Part shown: positions 1 to 8,292 of the stretch, in pieces
How positions within the stretch are numbered: position 1 is the first letter of the stretch
How the letters are laid out: each line of letters begins with the position of its first letter
Assembly (NCBI RefSeq): GCF_902168175.1
Contig: NZ_CABHOU010000103.1
Span: 64,545-128,544, forward strand
Length of the DNA stretch: 64,000 nucleotides
Source of the DNA: an uncultured Chitinophaga sp.
Lineage (GTDB): Bacteria > Bacteroidota > Bacteroidia > Chitinophagales > Chitinophagaceae
Direction: 5' to 3'
The notes under the pieces: generated by a model
What the model was told of the DNA's origin: nothing
Databases searched by the model: none
The model's input: only the letters and a program-made list of their open reading frames with translations
Made by a program: the position numbers and the translations under genes

Positions 1-476
1 AAGAGCTGGTGGTGGAACTTTATAACATAGGTGACTTTCTGGGGCATATTGCATTGCTGGAAGGCGGTTTATACAAGGATACAGCAGAGGCGATGGAAGA
101 AACAGAACTGGCCGTTATTCCGCTGGAGGACTTTGAAGGTTTGCTAAACAGTAATAACGATGTAGCTGTTCAGTTTGTAAAAATGCTGGCCCGCAACGTA
201 AGCACTAAGGAGCAGCAATTATTGGGACTTGCCTACAATTCTCTCCGTAAAAAAGTGGCCGAAGCGCTTATGAGCCTGGTGCGAAAGTACAATGCTTCCA
301 GAGACGAGCCGTTTACGATCGATATCAGTCGCGATAACCTGGCTACCATTGCGGGCACGGCTACGGAGTCGCTGATTCGCACGTTGGGCGATTTCAGGGA
401 AGAGAAACTGATTGATATTCAGGAAGGAGCGATTGTAATAATGAACCAGCAGAAACTGGCAGGGCTGCTGTACTAG
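1..476 (+). CDS. Crp/Fnr-family transcription regulator, 3' part only
   Basis: This is the C-terminal part of a Crp/Fnr-type regulator cut by the left window edge; the frame is open from base 3. Visible are the end of a cyclic-nucleotide-binding-like beta-roll (GDFLGHIALLEGG, then an acidic stretch ending LAVIPLEDF), the long dimerisation helix, and a winged helix with a recognition-helix pattern TIDISRDNLATIAGTATES. The wording of the beta-roll resembles Bacteroidota proteins in which a response-regulator receiver domain precedes the Crp module, so the missing N-terminus may hold one; that is inference. An in-frame GTG at base 9 is not a credible start because it lies inside the domain. The stop codon overlaps the stop of the convergent gene through a shared CTAG. 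Confidence 0.85.
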   Translation, partial: ELVVELYNIGDFLGHIALLEGGLYKDTAEAMEETELAVIPLEDFEGLLNSNNDVAVQFVKMLARNVSTKEQQLLGLAYNSLRKKVAEALMSLVRKYNASRDEPFTIDISRDNLATIAGTATESLIRTLGDFREEKLIDIQEGAIVIMNQQKLAGLLY

Positions 477-868
477 CTGCCGGGGAAGTTTTCGGATAGG
501 TACATGGAAAAGTCGTGCAGCAGGATTTCAAAGCTGCTTTCAAGAACGGTCATACGTTTGCCGAGCTGTTCCTGCAACAAAACAGATAAGACCTCCGCGG
601 TTTCGTGGGATTGGGCTGCGCTCTCCAGTTGCTTTAACTGCTCGCGCACCTCGTGCCGCAGTACGGTGAGCTGACTGTCCATTTTCAGGAAGCGGTTCTG
701 GAAGTGTTCGAACTGTTCTATCGGCAAGCCGTGTCGGCCAGTGCTAAGCACCGTCGCCAAACGCGTTTTGAAAAAGATGTTCTCGTTCTCCAACTCCTGG
801 ATCAATTGTTTCCAGGTGGTCGTTTCAGCGATCAACACATCTATTTTTCTTTCCTGTATCACCAGCAT
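473..868 (-). CDS. Hypothetical coiled-coil protein
   Basis: A 131-residue soluble protein that I do not recognise. It is almost entirely helical in character, rich in Glu, Leu, Gln and Lys with heptad-like spacing, and has no signal peptide or membrane segment, so a small cytoplasmic coiled-coil protein is the best description. It converges on the Crp/Fnr gene and their stop codons overlap by two bases. A competing plus-strand frame over the same bases looks like a shadow, because it starts inside and has no family character. Function is unknown. Confidence 0.6.
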   Translation of the reverse strand: MLVIQERKIDVLIAETTTWKQLIQELENENIFFKTRLATVLSTGRHGLPIEQFEHFQNRFLKMDSQLTVLRHEVREQLKQLESAAQSHETAEVLSVLLQEQLGKRMTVLESSFEILLHDFSMYLSENFPGS

Positions 869-995
869 GCAGATTTTATGGTTGCAATATAACCGCTATC
901 ATCACCCCGGATACTGACCGTCATCAGTCTTTTTACTGAATGTGGTTAGTGTGGCTGATACATTATATTCTCAAATTGAAATATCTTAGCGATTT

Positions 996-1220
996 ATGGA
1001 AGATTATACTATCGCTGTCAATAAAATAGAGGAGTTACAAACCATTAAGGACGTTCAGGGTATAGAGGCCATCCTGGAGCGTGCCCGGCGCACCATCATT
1101 GGTGGCAATAACGTTATACTGGTCCGGAAAAAGGCCGATGGCGGGCAGGATGTGTTTGACACGATTACGAATGAAACAGACTTTGACCGTTACCGTGAAC
1201 AGGTGATGCGGTATTTATAA
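996..1220 (+). CDS. Small hypothetical protein
   Basis: A 74-residue protein with no recognised family. The composition is normal for a folded cytoplasmic protein: a helical N-terminal half (NKIEELQTIKDVQGIEAILERA) followed by a short beta-like stretch (NNVILVRKKADG) and a C-terminal helix. It stands alone, with a gene-free leader of about 100 bases, and overlaps the end of the convergent helix-hairpin-helix gene by six bases. Function is unknown. Confidence 0.6.
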   Translation: MEDYTIAVNKIEELQTIKDVQGIEAILERARRTIIGGNNVILVRKKADGGQDVFDTITNETDFDRYREQVMRYL

Positions 1221-1427
1221 TCCCTTCTTAAAAGAAAGTCCTTTTTCCTGCATGGCCTTTTTTAGCCGCTTAAGCGCATCCGGTCCGATGCCATGCAGTG
1301 CAGCCAATTCTTTTTCAGTCATTTTACCCAGGGCCTCCAGCGTATGGATGCCTGCATCATTCAAAGCCCTAACCGCCGGCTGTGCCAGTTTGGGAATATT
1401 TCCTGCAGGTGAAGATTGTTTCATCAT
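1215..1427 (-). CDS. Helix-hairpin-helix small DNA-binding-type protein
   Basis: A short protein (about 70 residues) dominated by a helix-hairpin-helix module: IPKLAQPAVRALNDAGIHT, then LEALGKMTEKELAALHGIG and PDALKRLKKAMQEKG. The HGIGP turn is the classic hairpin that contacts the DNA backbone in this fold. The start is placed at the tandem ATG codons at 1424-1427; the open frame continues upstream but that part lacks family character and runs into the promoter of the divergent GH2 gene. Similar stand-alone proteins resemble the C-terminal domain of RNA polymerase alpha or the DNA-binding tip of repair proteins. The exact partner is unknown. Confidence 0.7.
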   Translation of the reverse strand: MMKQSSPAGNIPKLAQPAVRALNDAGIHTLEALGKMTEKELAALHGIGPDALKRLKKAMQEKGLSFKKGL

Positions 1428-1457
1428 AACAAAATAGAGCTTTTTAGGGACATACGG

Positions 1458-1490
1458 TTTTGATACCAGTGTCTCCTTTTCTATATTTAC
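1458..1490 (+). promoter_or_regulatory. Bacteroidota-type promoter of the GH2 gene
   Basis: TTTG at 1458-1461, a 20-bp spacer and TATATTTAC from 1482 match the Bacteroidota -33/-7 pattern (TTTG, 19-21 bp, TAnnTTTG). Transcription would begin near 1497, which makes the GTG at 1498 an unlikely start and supports ATG at 1537. Confidence 0.5.
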
Positions 1491-1536
1491 TACAACAGTG
1501 AACCAGGACGCTAAGCCGTTCCCTAAAAACCGTGCG

Positions 1537-4146
1537 ATGATGCTAAAGACCTTCAGACTACTATTTCTGCTACTTACTTTTTTTACGGGTACATACGCCC
1601 AAACCCAGTACGAGCTTAATACCGGCTGGTCGTGTAACAACATTGGCAAAGTAAGTACCAGCGGCGAAACCTTATCGCAACGCAATTACGCCCTGGATGG
1701 CTGGTTACCCGCCACAGTTCCGGGTACCGTATTAACTACGCTGCTGAATAACAGGAAGGTGCCCGATCCTTTTTATGGCATGAACAATCAGCTTATCCCG
1801 GATGTGTACCATACGGGTAACGATCATTATACTTATTGGTTCGTGAACGACTTTAAGGAGCCAAAACCTACAGCAGACGGACAGGTTTGGCTGCACTTCC
1901 GGGGTGTGAACGATGGCTGCGATATATTCCTGAACGGGTACAAGTTGAATAATGCACGCCACTACGGCGCTTACCTGCGCCATTCCTATAATATAACAGC
2001 CTGGCTGGACAGGAACGGGAACAACCGGCTCGCCGTCATCGTATACCCGCCGGCAGTGCCCGGTAATCCTAATGGTGGTCAGGGTGGCGATGGTACTATT
2101 GCGAAGAACGTTGGTCCGCAGTACACAGCTGGCTGGGACTGGATACAACCTATGCGCGATCGTAATACAGGCATTTGGGACAAGGTGACGGTGGAAAGAA
2201 CCGGGGCCGTCCGTATCCTGCACCCGCATATCGTTACCAGGGTAGCTGGCACCAGGAAGCCGGCTGATGAACAACAGGCGCCTGCACTGATACAGGTAGG
2301 TACAGAATTACAGAACAGCACTGCTAAAAGCATTGCAGGCATATTAAAATATACGCTCGCAGGGAAGGTGATAAGTAAAGCGGTTACTATCGGCGCCAAT
2401 AAGTCGTTAACGGTACAACTGCCTGACCTTACCTTACAACAGCCGAAACTCTGGTGGCCTGCCGGTTACGGCGGGCAATACCTGTACCCGATGGAGCTAC
2501 AGTTCCTCATAAATGGTAAAGTAAGCGATGTGGAAGAATTGCAGGTAGGGGTGAGGGAGATACAAACCTACTGGAACACACATACCCGCAGCCGCGAAAC
2601 TGCTGTTAACGGACAAAAGATATTTATTAAAGGAGGCAACTGGATCGCTTCTGATGCGATGTTCCGGTTTACGAAGGATCGTTATGATGCGGAGGTACGT
2701 TTTCACCGCGATATGCACCTTAACCTGATCCGCATATGGGGCGGCAGCCTCACCGAACGGCCAGAGTTTTACGAAGCATGCGATAAATACGGCCTGCTGG
2801 TGTTCCAGGACTTCTGGATGTCGGGCGATTGCAACGGCCGCTGGCTGGATCCTGCAAAGAAGGAGGACCAATGGACGCGCAGGGCTTACCCGGACGATCA
2901 CAACCTGTTTCTTGAATCGGTGGCCGACCAGGTGAAAATGCTGCGCAATTACCCATCCCTGGCTTTCTGGTGCGGCGGTAATGAAATTACACCGCCACAG
3001 GACATCCTTAATGCCATGAAGGATAGCATCTTACCATTACTTGATGGCACACGCTATTTCTATGATTATTCTAACACCGACAGTATGTCGTACAATACCA
3101 TCGGCGGCAACGGCGACGGGCCTTATGGTATACAGCAAATCGCTACATTCTGGAACCAGCGTACCTTCCCGTATAACTCCGAAGTGGGTTCGGTTGGTGT
3201 TGGCGACTACGCTTCGCTCGAACGTTTTCTGCCGGAAGTAAACCGCGTACCGCCGGTAGGCAAGGTAGATTCGGTATGGCAATACCACAAATACATAGGT
3301 TACGATCATCACCTGCAGCCTTATGGAAAGGTGGAAAACCTGAAAGACTGGGCCAATAAAGCACAACTCGTGAACTACGACCAATACAGGGCACTGATGG
3401 AAGGTTTCAGCTCGCATATGTGGGACTGGTATACGGGCGTTATCATCTGGAAAACACAAAACCCATGGACGGCCATGCGCGGTCAGATGTATGATTATTA
3501 TCTCGATCCCAATGCCTGCCTGTACGGCCTGCGTAAAGGCGGCACACCGCTGCACATTATGTACGACCCTACCGATGGAATGGTAATGGCCGCCAACAAT
3601 ACATTTGATTATGCCCGCCACCTGATGCTGGAGTTGAAGGTATATGATATGCAGGGCCGCGACAGCCTGCTTACACAGGTGTTCGTAGAAGCGCCGCCTG
3701 CTACCATCCAGAAGTATCTTTCAGAAAAGAAACGGCTTGATAAACTGAGGGAGAAGGAAGGTGTATTTTTCTCCTTAAAACTGATCAATACAAACCGCGA
3801 AGTGGTAGATGAAAACCTTTACTGGCTGCCAGCTGCGGATGGCAATCATACCGGTTTGCAGCAAATGCCTGCCGCCAAACCACAAATTACGGCCAGGCAA
3901 ACCGGGGATAGTATTACGGTTACCATATCAAATACGGCGAATAGCCCGGTTGCTTTCTTTAACCGGGTATCACTGGTAGATAAACAGCACAGGAAGCGAA
4001 TACTGCCCGTGTTTTACAGCGACAACTATGTATCCGTATTACCCGGCGAAAAGCGCGAAGTAATAATCAGCGGTAAATGGAAAGAAGATGCGCTGGTTGA
4101 AGTATTCGGATGGAATGTGGAAGAACAGTACATCGAAATAAGATAA
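1537..4146 (+). CDS. Secreted glycoside hydrolase family 2, exo-beta-glucosaminidase/beta-mannosidase type
   Basis: A secreted or periplasmic GH2 enzyme of about 869 residues that removes terminal beta-linked sugars. It begins with a signal peptide (MMLKTFRLLFLLLTFFTG ending TYAQ). It then shows the GH2 jelly-roll sugar-binding domain, an immunoglobulin-like domain, the TIM barrel and C-terminal beta domains. The acid/base glutamate lies in WCGGNE (residue 483) and the probable nucleophile in NSEVGS (residue 549), the spacing seen in CsxA-type exo-beta-D-glucosaminidases. The domain layout and NGYKLNNARHYGAYLRHSY-like region fit that branch better than beta-galactosidases, but substrate cannot be fixed from sequence. 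The start at 1537 rather than GTG 1498 is chosen from the promoter and signal peptide. A bidirectional terminator follows. Confidence 0.88.
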   Translation: MMLKTFRLLFLLLTFFTGTYAQTQYELNTGWSCNNIGKVSTSGETLSQRNYALDGWLPATVPGTVLTTLLNNRKVPDPFYGMNNQLIPDVYHTGNDHYTYWFVNDFKEPKPTADGQVWLHFRGVNDGCDIFLNGYKLNNARHYGAYLRHSYNITAWLDRNGNNRLAVIVYPPAVPGNPNGGQGGDGTIAKNVGPQYTAGWDWIQPMRDRNTGIWDKVTVERTGAVRILHPHIVTRVAGTRKPADEQQAPALIQVGTELQNSTAKSIAGILKYTLAGKVISKAVTIGANKSLTVQLPDLTLQQPKLWWPAGYGGQYLYPMELQFLINGKVSDVEELQVGVREIQTYWNTHTRSRETAVNGQKIFIKGGNWIASDAMFRFTKDRYDAEVRFHRDMHLNLIRIWGGSLTERPEFYEACDKYGLLVFQDFWMSGDCNGRWLDPAKKEDQWTRRAYPDDHNLFLESVADQVKMLRNYPSLAFWCGGNEITPPQDILNAMKDSILPLLDGTRYFYDYSNTDSMSYNTIGGNGDGPYGIQQIATFWNQRTFPYNSEVGSVGVGDYASLERFLPEVNRVPPVGKVDSVWQYHKYIGYDHHLQPYGKVENLKDWANKAQLVNYDQYRALMEGFSSHMWDWYTGVIIWKTQNPWTAMRGQMYDYYLDPNACLYGLRKGGTPLHIMYDPTDGMVMAANNTFDYARHLMLELKVYDMQGRDSLLTQVFVEAPPATIQKYLSEKKRLDKLREKEGVFFSLKLINTNREVVDENLYWLPAADGNHTGLQQMPAAKPQITARQTGDSITVTISNTANSPVAFFNRVSLVDKQHRKRILPVFYSDNYVSVLPGEKREVIISGKWKEDALVEVFGWNVEEQYIEIR

Positions 4147-4151
4147 GAAAA

Positions 4152-4188
4152 GCCGGAGTTCCTGCTCCGGCCTTTGTTATTTTATTTT
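4152..4188. terminator. Bidirectional terminator between GH2 and esterase genes
   Basis: Perfect 7-bp stem GCCGGAG/CTCCGGC (4152-4158 and 4165-4171) with a six-base loop, followed by a T-rich tail on the plus strand. It sits between two convergent stops, so it can serve both genes. Confidence 0.75.
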
Positions 4189-5121
4189 CGTGTATTTATC
4201 GCGGCGATCGACCCTTAGTATAAATCCGTCTTTTACGAACTCCACGTCTATGGGTACATTCGGCATCCAGTAAAACACCGTGGGAGAGGCAGGGTTCAAC
4301 ACCAGGTTGTTCCGGGAAGCTGCCACTTTCAGTTGCGTGCCGGTGCTGGTTACCTGTACAGTGTCTTTACTTTTATTTACATAAGTGCCCGCATAACTGT
4401 TCAGCACTTTGGCAGGTACTTCCACGGTTTTAAAACGATGTTTGCTTTGCGCCAGCATCCAGGTGTACAGGCTGTCGTTGTTGTAGGTCTGCGTCCAGCT
4501 GTCGTGCGTAGCTTCGGGGTAAATGGTGAACTTTACGTTTTTATTATACTGCTTCAGTGTGTTTACCATGGTTTCGCTTTGTTTGATAGATACTACATTG
4601 TCTTTAGCACCATGGAAATTCCAGGTAGGCATGTAGCGAAGCCTCCAAAGATCGGTGGTGTCGCCGCCGCCGCATATTGGTATAATGGCCGCAAATTCTT
4701 CCGGGTGTTTCTGCGCCAGCGCCCAGGTGCCGTAACCGCCCATACTCAGGCCTGTCAGGTAAATACGGTCATCGTCTACCAGGTATTTCTTTTTAATATC
4801 GCGCAACATCTGGTAAAGTATGTCGGGCTGCCAGCCAAAGCCGGATGATTGGGGCGATACCACGATAAAGGGGAACTTTTTACCGGCTTCCACCAGTTTG
4901 GGCAGGCCATGCGCTTTTACTTTATTAAGATCGGTGCCGCTTTCGCCGGAGCCGTGCAGGAATATTACCAGTGGCCAGCGTTTGGTTGTATCGTCCTTGT
5001 AGCCATCGGGCAGCGATAACAGGTACTTTGTTTCTACCACAAATTTCTCGGCCGTCTGTTGTGCCTTTACTAGCAGTTGTACCAGCAGTAACGTGGAAAT
5101 CAGGAAAAGATGCTTGATCAT
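4177..5121 (-). CDS. Secreted alpha/beta-hydrolase esterase (CE1/PHB-depolymerase-like)
   Basis: A secreted serine esterase of 314 residues. The N-terminus is a signal peptide (MIKHLFLISTLLLVQLL..KAQ); an upstream in-frame ATG ten codons earlier is less likely because it would add a polar extension. The alpha/beta-hydrolase core shows the oxyanion region LVIFLHGSGESG, the nucleophile elbow GLSMGGYG (Ser126), Asp174 in GAKDNVV and His206 in EATHDSW, a complete triad. A C-terminal domain of about 80 residues with beta character (LNSYAGTYVNKSKDTVQV) resembles the small beta module found after many Bacteroidota hydrolases. Members act on acylated polysaccharides or ferulate esters; the neighbouring GH2 enzyme is consistent with glycan breakdown, but substrate is inference. 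Confidence 0.85.
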   Translation of the reverse strand: MIKHLFLISTLLLVQLLVKAQQTAEKFVVETKYLLSLPDGYKDDTTKRWPLVIFLHGSGESGTDLNKVKAHGLPKLVEAGKKFPFIVVSPQSSGFGWQPDILYQMLRDIKKKYLVDDDRIYLTGLSMGGYGTWALAQKHPEEFAAIIPICGGGDTTDLWRLRYMPTWNFHGAKDNVVSIKQSETMVNTLKQYNKNVKFTIYPEATHDSWTQTYNNDSLYTWMLAQSKHRFKTVEVPAKVLNSYAGTYVNKSKDTVQVTSTGTQLKVAASRNNLVLNPASPTVFYWMPNVPIDVEFVKDGFILRVDRRDKYTKIK

Positions 5122-5161
5122 ATGTTTGAGGGTTATGCTATCAATATACAAAATGTTCAGC

Positions 5162-5192
5162 TTGCACCACGGTCATATTCTCCTTATCTTAC
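5162..5192 (+). promoter_or_regulatory. Probable promoter of the ThuA-like gene
   Basis: TTG at 5162-5164 and TATCTTAC from 5185, 20 bp apart, approximate the Bacteroidota promoter pattern. The start codon of the ThuA-like gene is at 5213, leaving a short leader. Confidence 0.35.
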
Positions 5193-5212
5193 CATGAACA
5201 CGTCATGAATTT

Positions 5213-6013
5213 ATGAAACGACTGGCCTCCCTGTCCACCATCGGTGCGCTGATCTTTTTAACGTTAATGTCCTTTAAGCCTGCCCCGCGTTTCCGCGCCC
5301 TTGTTTTGTCTGAGAGCGGTGGTCATCATATAGCGTATTCCAGAGCGGCCAAAGTATGGCTTGATCAACTGGCTGCCGACAGCAGTTTTGTGATCGACTA
5401 TATCAACAATACAGATAAGATTGATGTGGATTTCCTGCAACAGTACCAGCTTTTTATCCAGCTCGATTATCCGCCTTATGGCTGGAAAGATAAAGCTGCT
5501 AAGGCTTTTGAATCTTATATTAATGAAGGGAAAGGTGGATGGATCGGCTTCCACCATGCCACATTGCTCGGCGAGTTCGACGGATTCGGTATCTGGCCCT
5601 GGTTTTACAAATTTATGGGACAGATCCGTTTCAAAGATTATATCGGCAGTTTTGCTTCAGGTACAGTGCGGGCGGAAGATACGCTGCATCCTGTATTAAA
5701 GAACGTTCCAAAGGCTTTTTCCATTAAAACCGAAGAATGGTATGTGTACGATAAAAATCCGCGTTCCCATGTACATGTGCTGGCGAACGTAGATGAGAAT
5801 TCTTACAGTCCGGCTTCCGGTAAAAAGATGGGCGATCACCCGGTAATATGGACCAACCGCGATTATAAAGCGCGGAATGTATACATATTCATGGGCCACT
5901 CGCCCGACCTGTTTGACAACGAAGATTATAAAACCCTCTTCCGCAACGCTATTTTCTGGGCGGCCGGCCCGTATATCCCGCTAAAAATGCCTGGGGCACC
6001 AAACCTGGAATAG
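5213..6013 (+). CDS. ThuA-domain protein (trehalose-utilisation-like), exported
   Basis: A 266-residue protein of the ThuA family, a class I glutamine-amidotransferase-like fold common in Bacteroidota glycan loci. The first 24 residues form a signal peptide (LSTIGALIFLTLMSF). The domain shows the FRALVLSESGGHH opening strand, GGWIGFHHATL around the usual nucleophile-elbow position, where a histidine replaces the cysteine of true amidotransferases, and a closing FMGHSPDLFDNEDYK motif. Members are found with sugar dehydrogenases and glycosidases and are thought to act on oxidised sugars, although biochemical roles are poorly defined. It lies alone on the plus strand between the esterase and the VOC gene. 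Confidence 0.85.
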   Translation: MKRLASLSTIGALIFLTLMSFKPAPRFRALVLSESGGHHIAYSRAAKVWLDQLAADSSFVIDYINNTDKIDVDFLQQYQLFIQLDYPPYGWKDKAAKAFESYINEGKGGWIGFHHATLLGEFDGFGIWPWFYKFMGQIRFKDYIGSFASGTVRAEDTLHPVLKNVPKAFSIKTEEWYVYDKNPRSHVHVLANVDENSYSPASGKKMGDHPVIWTNRDYKARNVYIFMGHSPDLFDNEDYKTLFRNAIFWAAGPYIPLKMPGAPNLE

Positions 6014-6160
6014 CCGCTTACTGCCGTCGCCAGCTGTCGTGGCTACCTGGCTGTAATCCTTCGGCATAGTTTCTACAGGTGGTAACGCGACGTAAATCCC
6101 TGTCGTTATCCACCCTTCAAATTGTCATTTTTGCACCGCATCGCAGTTAGGGTAAGGGTG

Positions 6161-6168
6161 TATGTTTG
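6161..6168 (+). promoter_or_regulatory. Probable -7 element of the VOC gene
   Basis: TATGTTTG matches the Bacteroidota -7 consensus TAnnTTTG exactly, about 37 bases upstream of the ATG at 6205. No clear -33 TTTG is present at the normal distance. Confidence 0.35.
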
Positions 6169-6204
6169 CATAGTACAACGAACATTGATCCCTCAAAAAA
6201 ATAA

Positions 6205-6666
6205 ATGAGTATGCAAAAGATCACACCCTTTCTGACATTAGCTGGCAGAGCCACGGAGGCCGCTAATTTCTACACAGGTATCTTTAAAGATGGTAAAATT
6301 ACCAGTACCATGCCCGGCCCCAACAACACCGTGATGGCGTACACCATCGAAATAGAAGGACAGCCGTTTTATATCCTCAATATGGGAGTGAACGAAAAGC
6401 CCACGCCGGCTATTTCATTTTTTATTAACTGTAAAAACCAGGAGGAGTTAGATCATTACTGGAACAGCCTCACCGACGGTGGAAGTCCCATACAGTGCGG
6501 CTGGCTTACCGACAAGTTTGGCGTGGCCTGGCAGGTAGTGCCGGATATTTTGATGAAGTATATGGTCGATAAAAACCCGGTAAAGGCAGGCAATGTAGCA
6601 CAGGCTATGATGAAGATGGTGAAGCTTGATTTTAAGGGAATACAGGATGCGTACGATAAAGAGTAG
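6205..6666 (+). CDS. VOC-family protein, PhnB/3-demethylubiquinone-methyltransferase-like
   Basis: A 153-residue protein with two glyoxalase/bleomycin-resistance-type beta-alpha-beta-beta-beta modules. The opening MQKITPFLTLAGRATEAANFY and the C-terminal segment CGWLTDKFGVAWQVVP are hallmarks of the PhnB-like branch of the VOC superfamily. The length is typical. These cytoplasmic proteins are often annotated as 3-demethylubiquinone-9 methyltransferases, but that activity is not supported for the branch and the substrate is unknown. The gene has its own leader and ends in a strong terminator shared with the convergent DUF1801 gene. Confidence 0.85.
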   Translation: MSMQKITPFLTLAGRATEAANFYTGIFKDGKITSTMPGPNNTVMAYTIEIEGQPFYILNMGVNEKPTPAISFFINCKNQEELDHYWNSLTDGGSPIQCGWLTDKFGVAWQVVPDILMKYMVDKNPVKAGNVAQAMMKMVKLDFKGIQDAYDKE

Positions 6667-6682
6667 TAACGTGAAACATAAA

Positions 6683-6708
6683 AAAAAGGAACCGTATGGT
6701 TCCTTTTT
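6683..6708. terminator. Bidirectional terminator
   Basis: An 11-bp perfect stem AAAAAGGAACC/GGTTCCTTTTT with a GTAT loop, so each strand ends in a T-run. It separates the VOC gene from the convergent DUF1801 gene. Confidence 0.85.
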
Positions 6709-7056
6709 CTATTTAAGTGTTTTAGCCGTTTCTTTTAAAAAGTCGCCCAGCTGTTCGTAGTTTACCAGCTGTCCCTGCTTTATCATCGCGGCTTTACGCT
6801 GCGGGGTGGTGGTATTGACGAAATATCCGTCTATTTCATCCAACCCTTCTGCATTAAAAATATTAAAAACCACTTTTTCTTTTGATGCACTGATAACGGC
6901 TGCATAGTGGCCGTTTTTCAGGTAGTGTGGTTTACCGTATTGGATGCGTTCTTCCACGTCGGGCACTGCCGTATGTATCGTTCTCCTCAACTCCTCGCAA
7001 ACGCTCACCTGCCACTCGGGCAACTTTGCAATGTACTGTGTTACTTCCTTGTTCAT
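6709..7056 (-). CDS. DUF1801-domain protein (YdhG/YjbR-like fold)
   Basis: A 115-residue cytoplasmic protein of the DUF1801 family. Typical features are the N-terminal helix (VTQYIAKLPEWQVSVCEELR), the strand-turn PDVEERIQYGKPHYLKNGHY, and the C-terminal KQGQLVNYEQLGDFLKETA. The start is the ATG at 7054-7056; the frame is open 35 codons further upstream but that stretch is Cys-rich and unlike the family. The molecular role of DUF1801 is not established; members are small stand-alone proteins. Confidence 0.8.
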   Translation of the reverse strand: MNKEVTQYIAKLPEWQVSVCEELRRTIHTAVPDVEERIQYGKPHYLKNGHYAAVISASKEKVVFNIFNAEGLDEIDGYFVNTTTPQRKAAMIKQGQLVNYEQLGDFLKETAKTLK

Positions 7057-7198
7057 GGGTTCCGTTTTTTGATGATGCAAACATACGACGCAACATTGGT
7101 TTACAGGGGGTATTGTTGCGACATAATTAAGGCGATTTTTGCACAAATAAAAAACGCGCACCCGTAAAGGATGCGCGCCTGTATTATAAAGCTATAAA

Positions 7199-8272
7199 CT
7201 AGATAAATTTCAATACTTCTTCGCCAATCGCTTCTGTACCAAGGATTTTGTCGGCCGGGGTAGAGGCATCGGCGATATCACGTGTGCGGAAACCGGCTTT
7301 CAGCACCTTATCTACTGCGCTGATCACTGTTTCGGATTCTTCCTTCATACCAAAACTGATGTCGAGCAGCAGTGCGGCGGAAAGGATGGAGGCCAGCGGA
7401 TTGGCAATTCCTTTGCCGGTAATGTCGTGTGCCGAACCGTGAATAGGCTCGTACACACCCGTTCCATCACCAATAGAGGCAGAAGCCAGCATGCCCATGG
7501 AACCAGCGATCTGCGAAGCTTCGTCGGTAAGGATATCGCCAAACAGGTTAGCGGTAACAACCACATCGAAGCGGCGTGGATCTTTGATCAGCAGCATAGC
7601 GGTGGCGTCTACAAACTGGTGTTCTACTTCCACATCGGGGTATTCGAGCGCTACTTTTTGAATAACTTCTCTCCACAAACGCGATGTTTCGATTACGTTG
7701 GCTTTATCTACGGAGCAAAGTTTCTTTTTCCTGGTACGCGCGGCGTCAAACGCTTTGCGGGCAATACGTTCTACTTCATAACGGCTGTATTCTGCAATGT
7801 CGTAAGCGGTATCGCCATTGTTTTTACGGCCTTTTTCACCGAAGTAAATATCGCCGGTCAGTTCGCGGAAGAAAAGAATATCGGCTCCTTTTAAGATCTC
7901 GGGTTTGATGCTGGAAGCGCCCAGCAGCTCATCGAATAATTTAATAGGACGGAGGTTGGCGTAGAGGCCCAGTTCTTTGCGCATCTTCAGCAAACCTTGT
8001 TCCGGCCTTACTTTGGCAGTAGGATCGTTGTCGTATTTAGGATGGCCTACCGCGCCGAACAATACAGCATCGGAGTTGCGCATCTTTTCCAGCGACTCGT
8101 CTGGTAAAGGATTGCCGGTAGCTTCAATGGCTACGTGACCAATCAGGGCTTCATCGTAAGTAAAAGTATGACCGTGTTTAGCGGCTATCTTATCCAGTAC
8201 CTTTTTGCCAACTGCCGTTACTTCCTGGCCAATTCCATCGCCGGGAACGATTAATATATGCTTGCTTGCCAT
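7199..8272 (-). CDS. leuB: 3-isopropylmalate dehydrogenase
   Basis: LeuB oxidises and decarboxylates 3-isopropylmalate to 2-oxoisocaproate in leucine synthesis (and can act on 3-methylmalate in the citramalate route to isoleucine). The 357-residue length is standard. The sequence shows the VPGDGIGQEV N-terminus, the substrate loop LLKMRKELGLYANLRP, the ELTGDIYFG motif, the metal-binding aspartates in NLFGDILTDEASQIAG and the NAD-site ending GIANPLASILS. It is the last gene of the minus-strand operon leuC-leuD-LeuA2-leuB; the spacing to the gene upstream is 20 bases. Confidence 0.97.
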   Translation of the reverse strand: MASKHILIVPGDGIGQEVTAVGKKVLDKIAAKHGHTFTYDEALIGHVAIEATGNPLPDESLEKMRNSDAVLFGAVGHPKYDNDPTAKVRPEQGLLKMRKELGLYANLRPIKLFDELLGASSIKPEILKGADILFFRELTGDIYFGEKGRKNNGDTAYDIAEYSRYEVERIARKAFDAARTRKKKLCSVDKANVIETSRLWREVIQKVALEYPDVEVEHQFVDATAMLLIKDPRRFDVVVTANLFGDILTDEASQIAGSMGMLASASIGDGTGVYEPIHGSAHDITGKGIANPLASILSAALLLDISFGMKEESETVISAVDKVLKAGFRTRDIADASTPADKILGTEAIGEEVLKFI

Positions 8273-8292
8273 GTGGTGATATGATGTGAGGT

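Noticed and set aside
1498..1536. GTG start of the GH2 gene at 1498
   Set aside because: It would be at the predicted transcription start and adds a polar extension before a good signal peptide.
1732..2399. Long minus-strand frames inside the GH2 gene
   Set aside because: They overlap a strongly supported glycoside hydrolase on the plus strand and have no family character.
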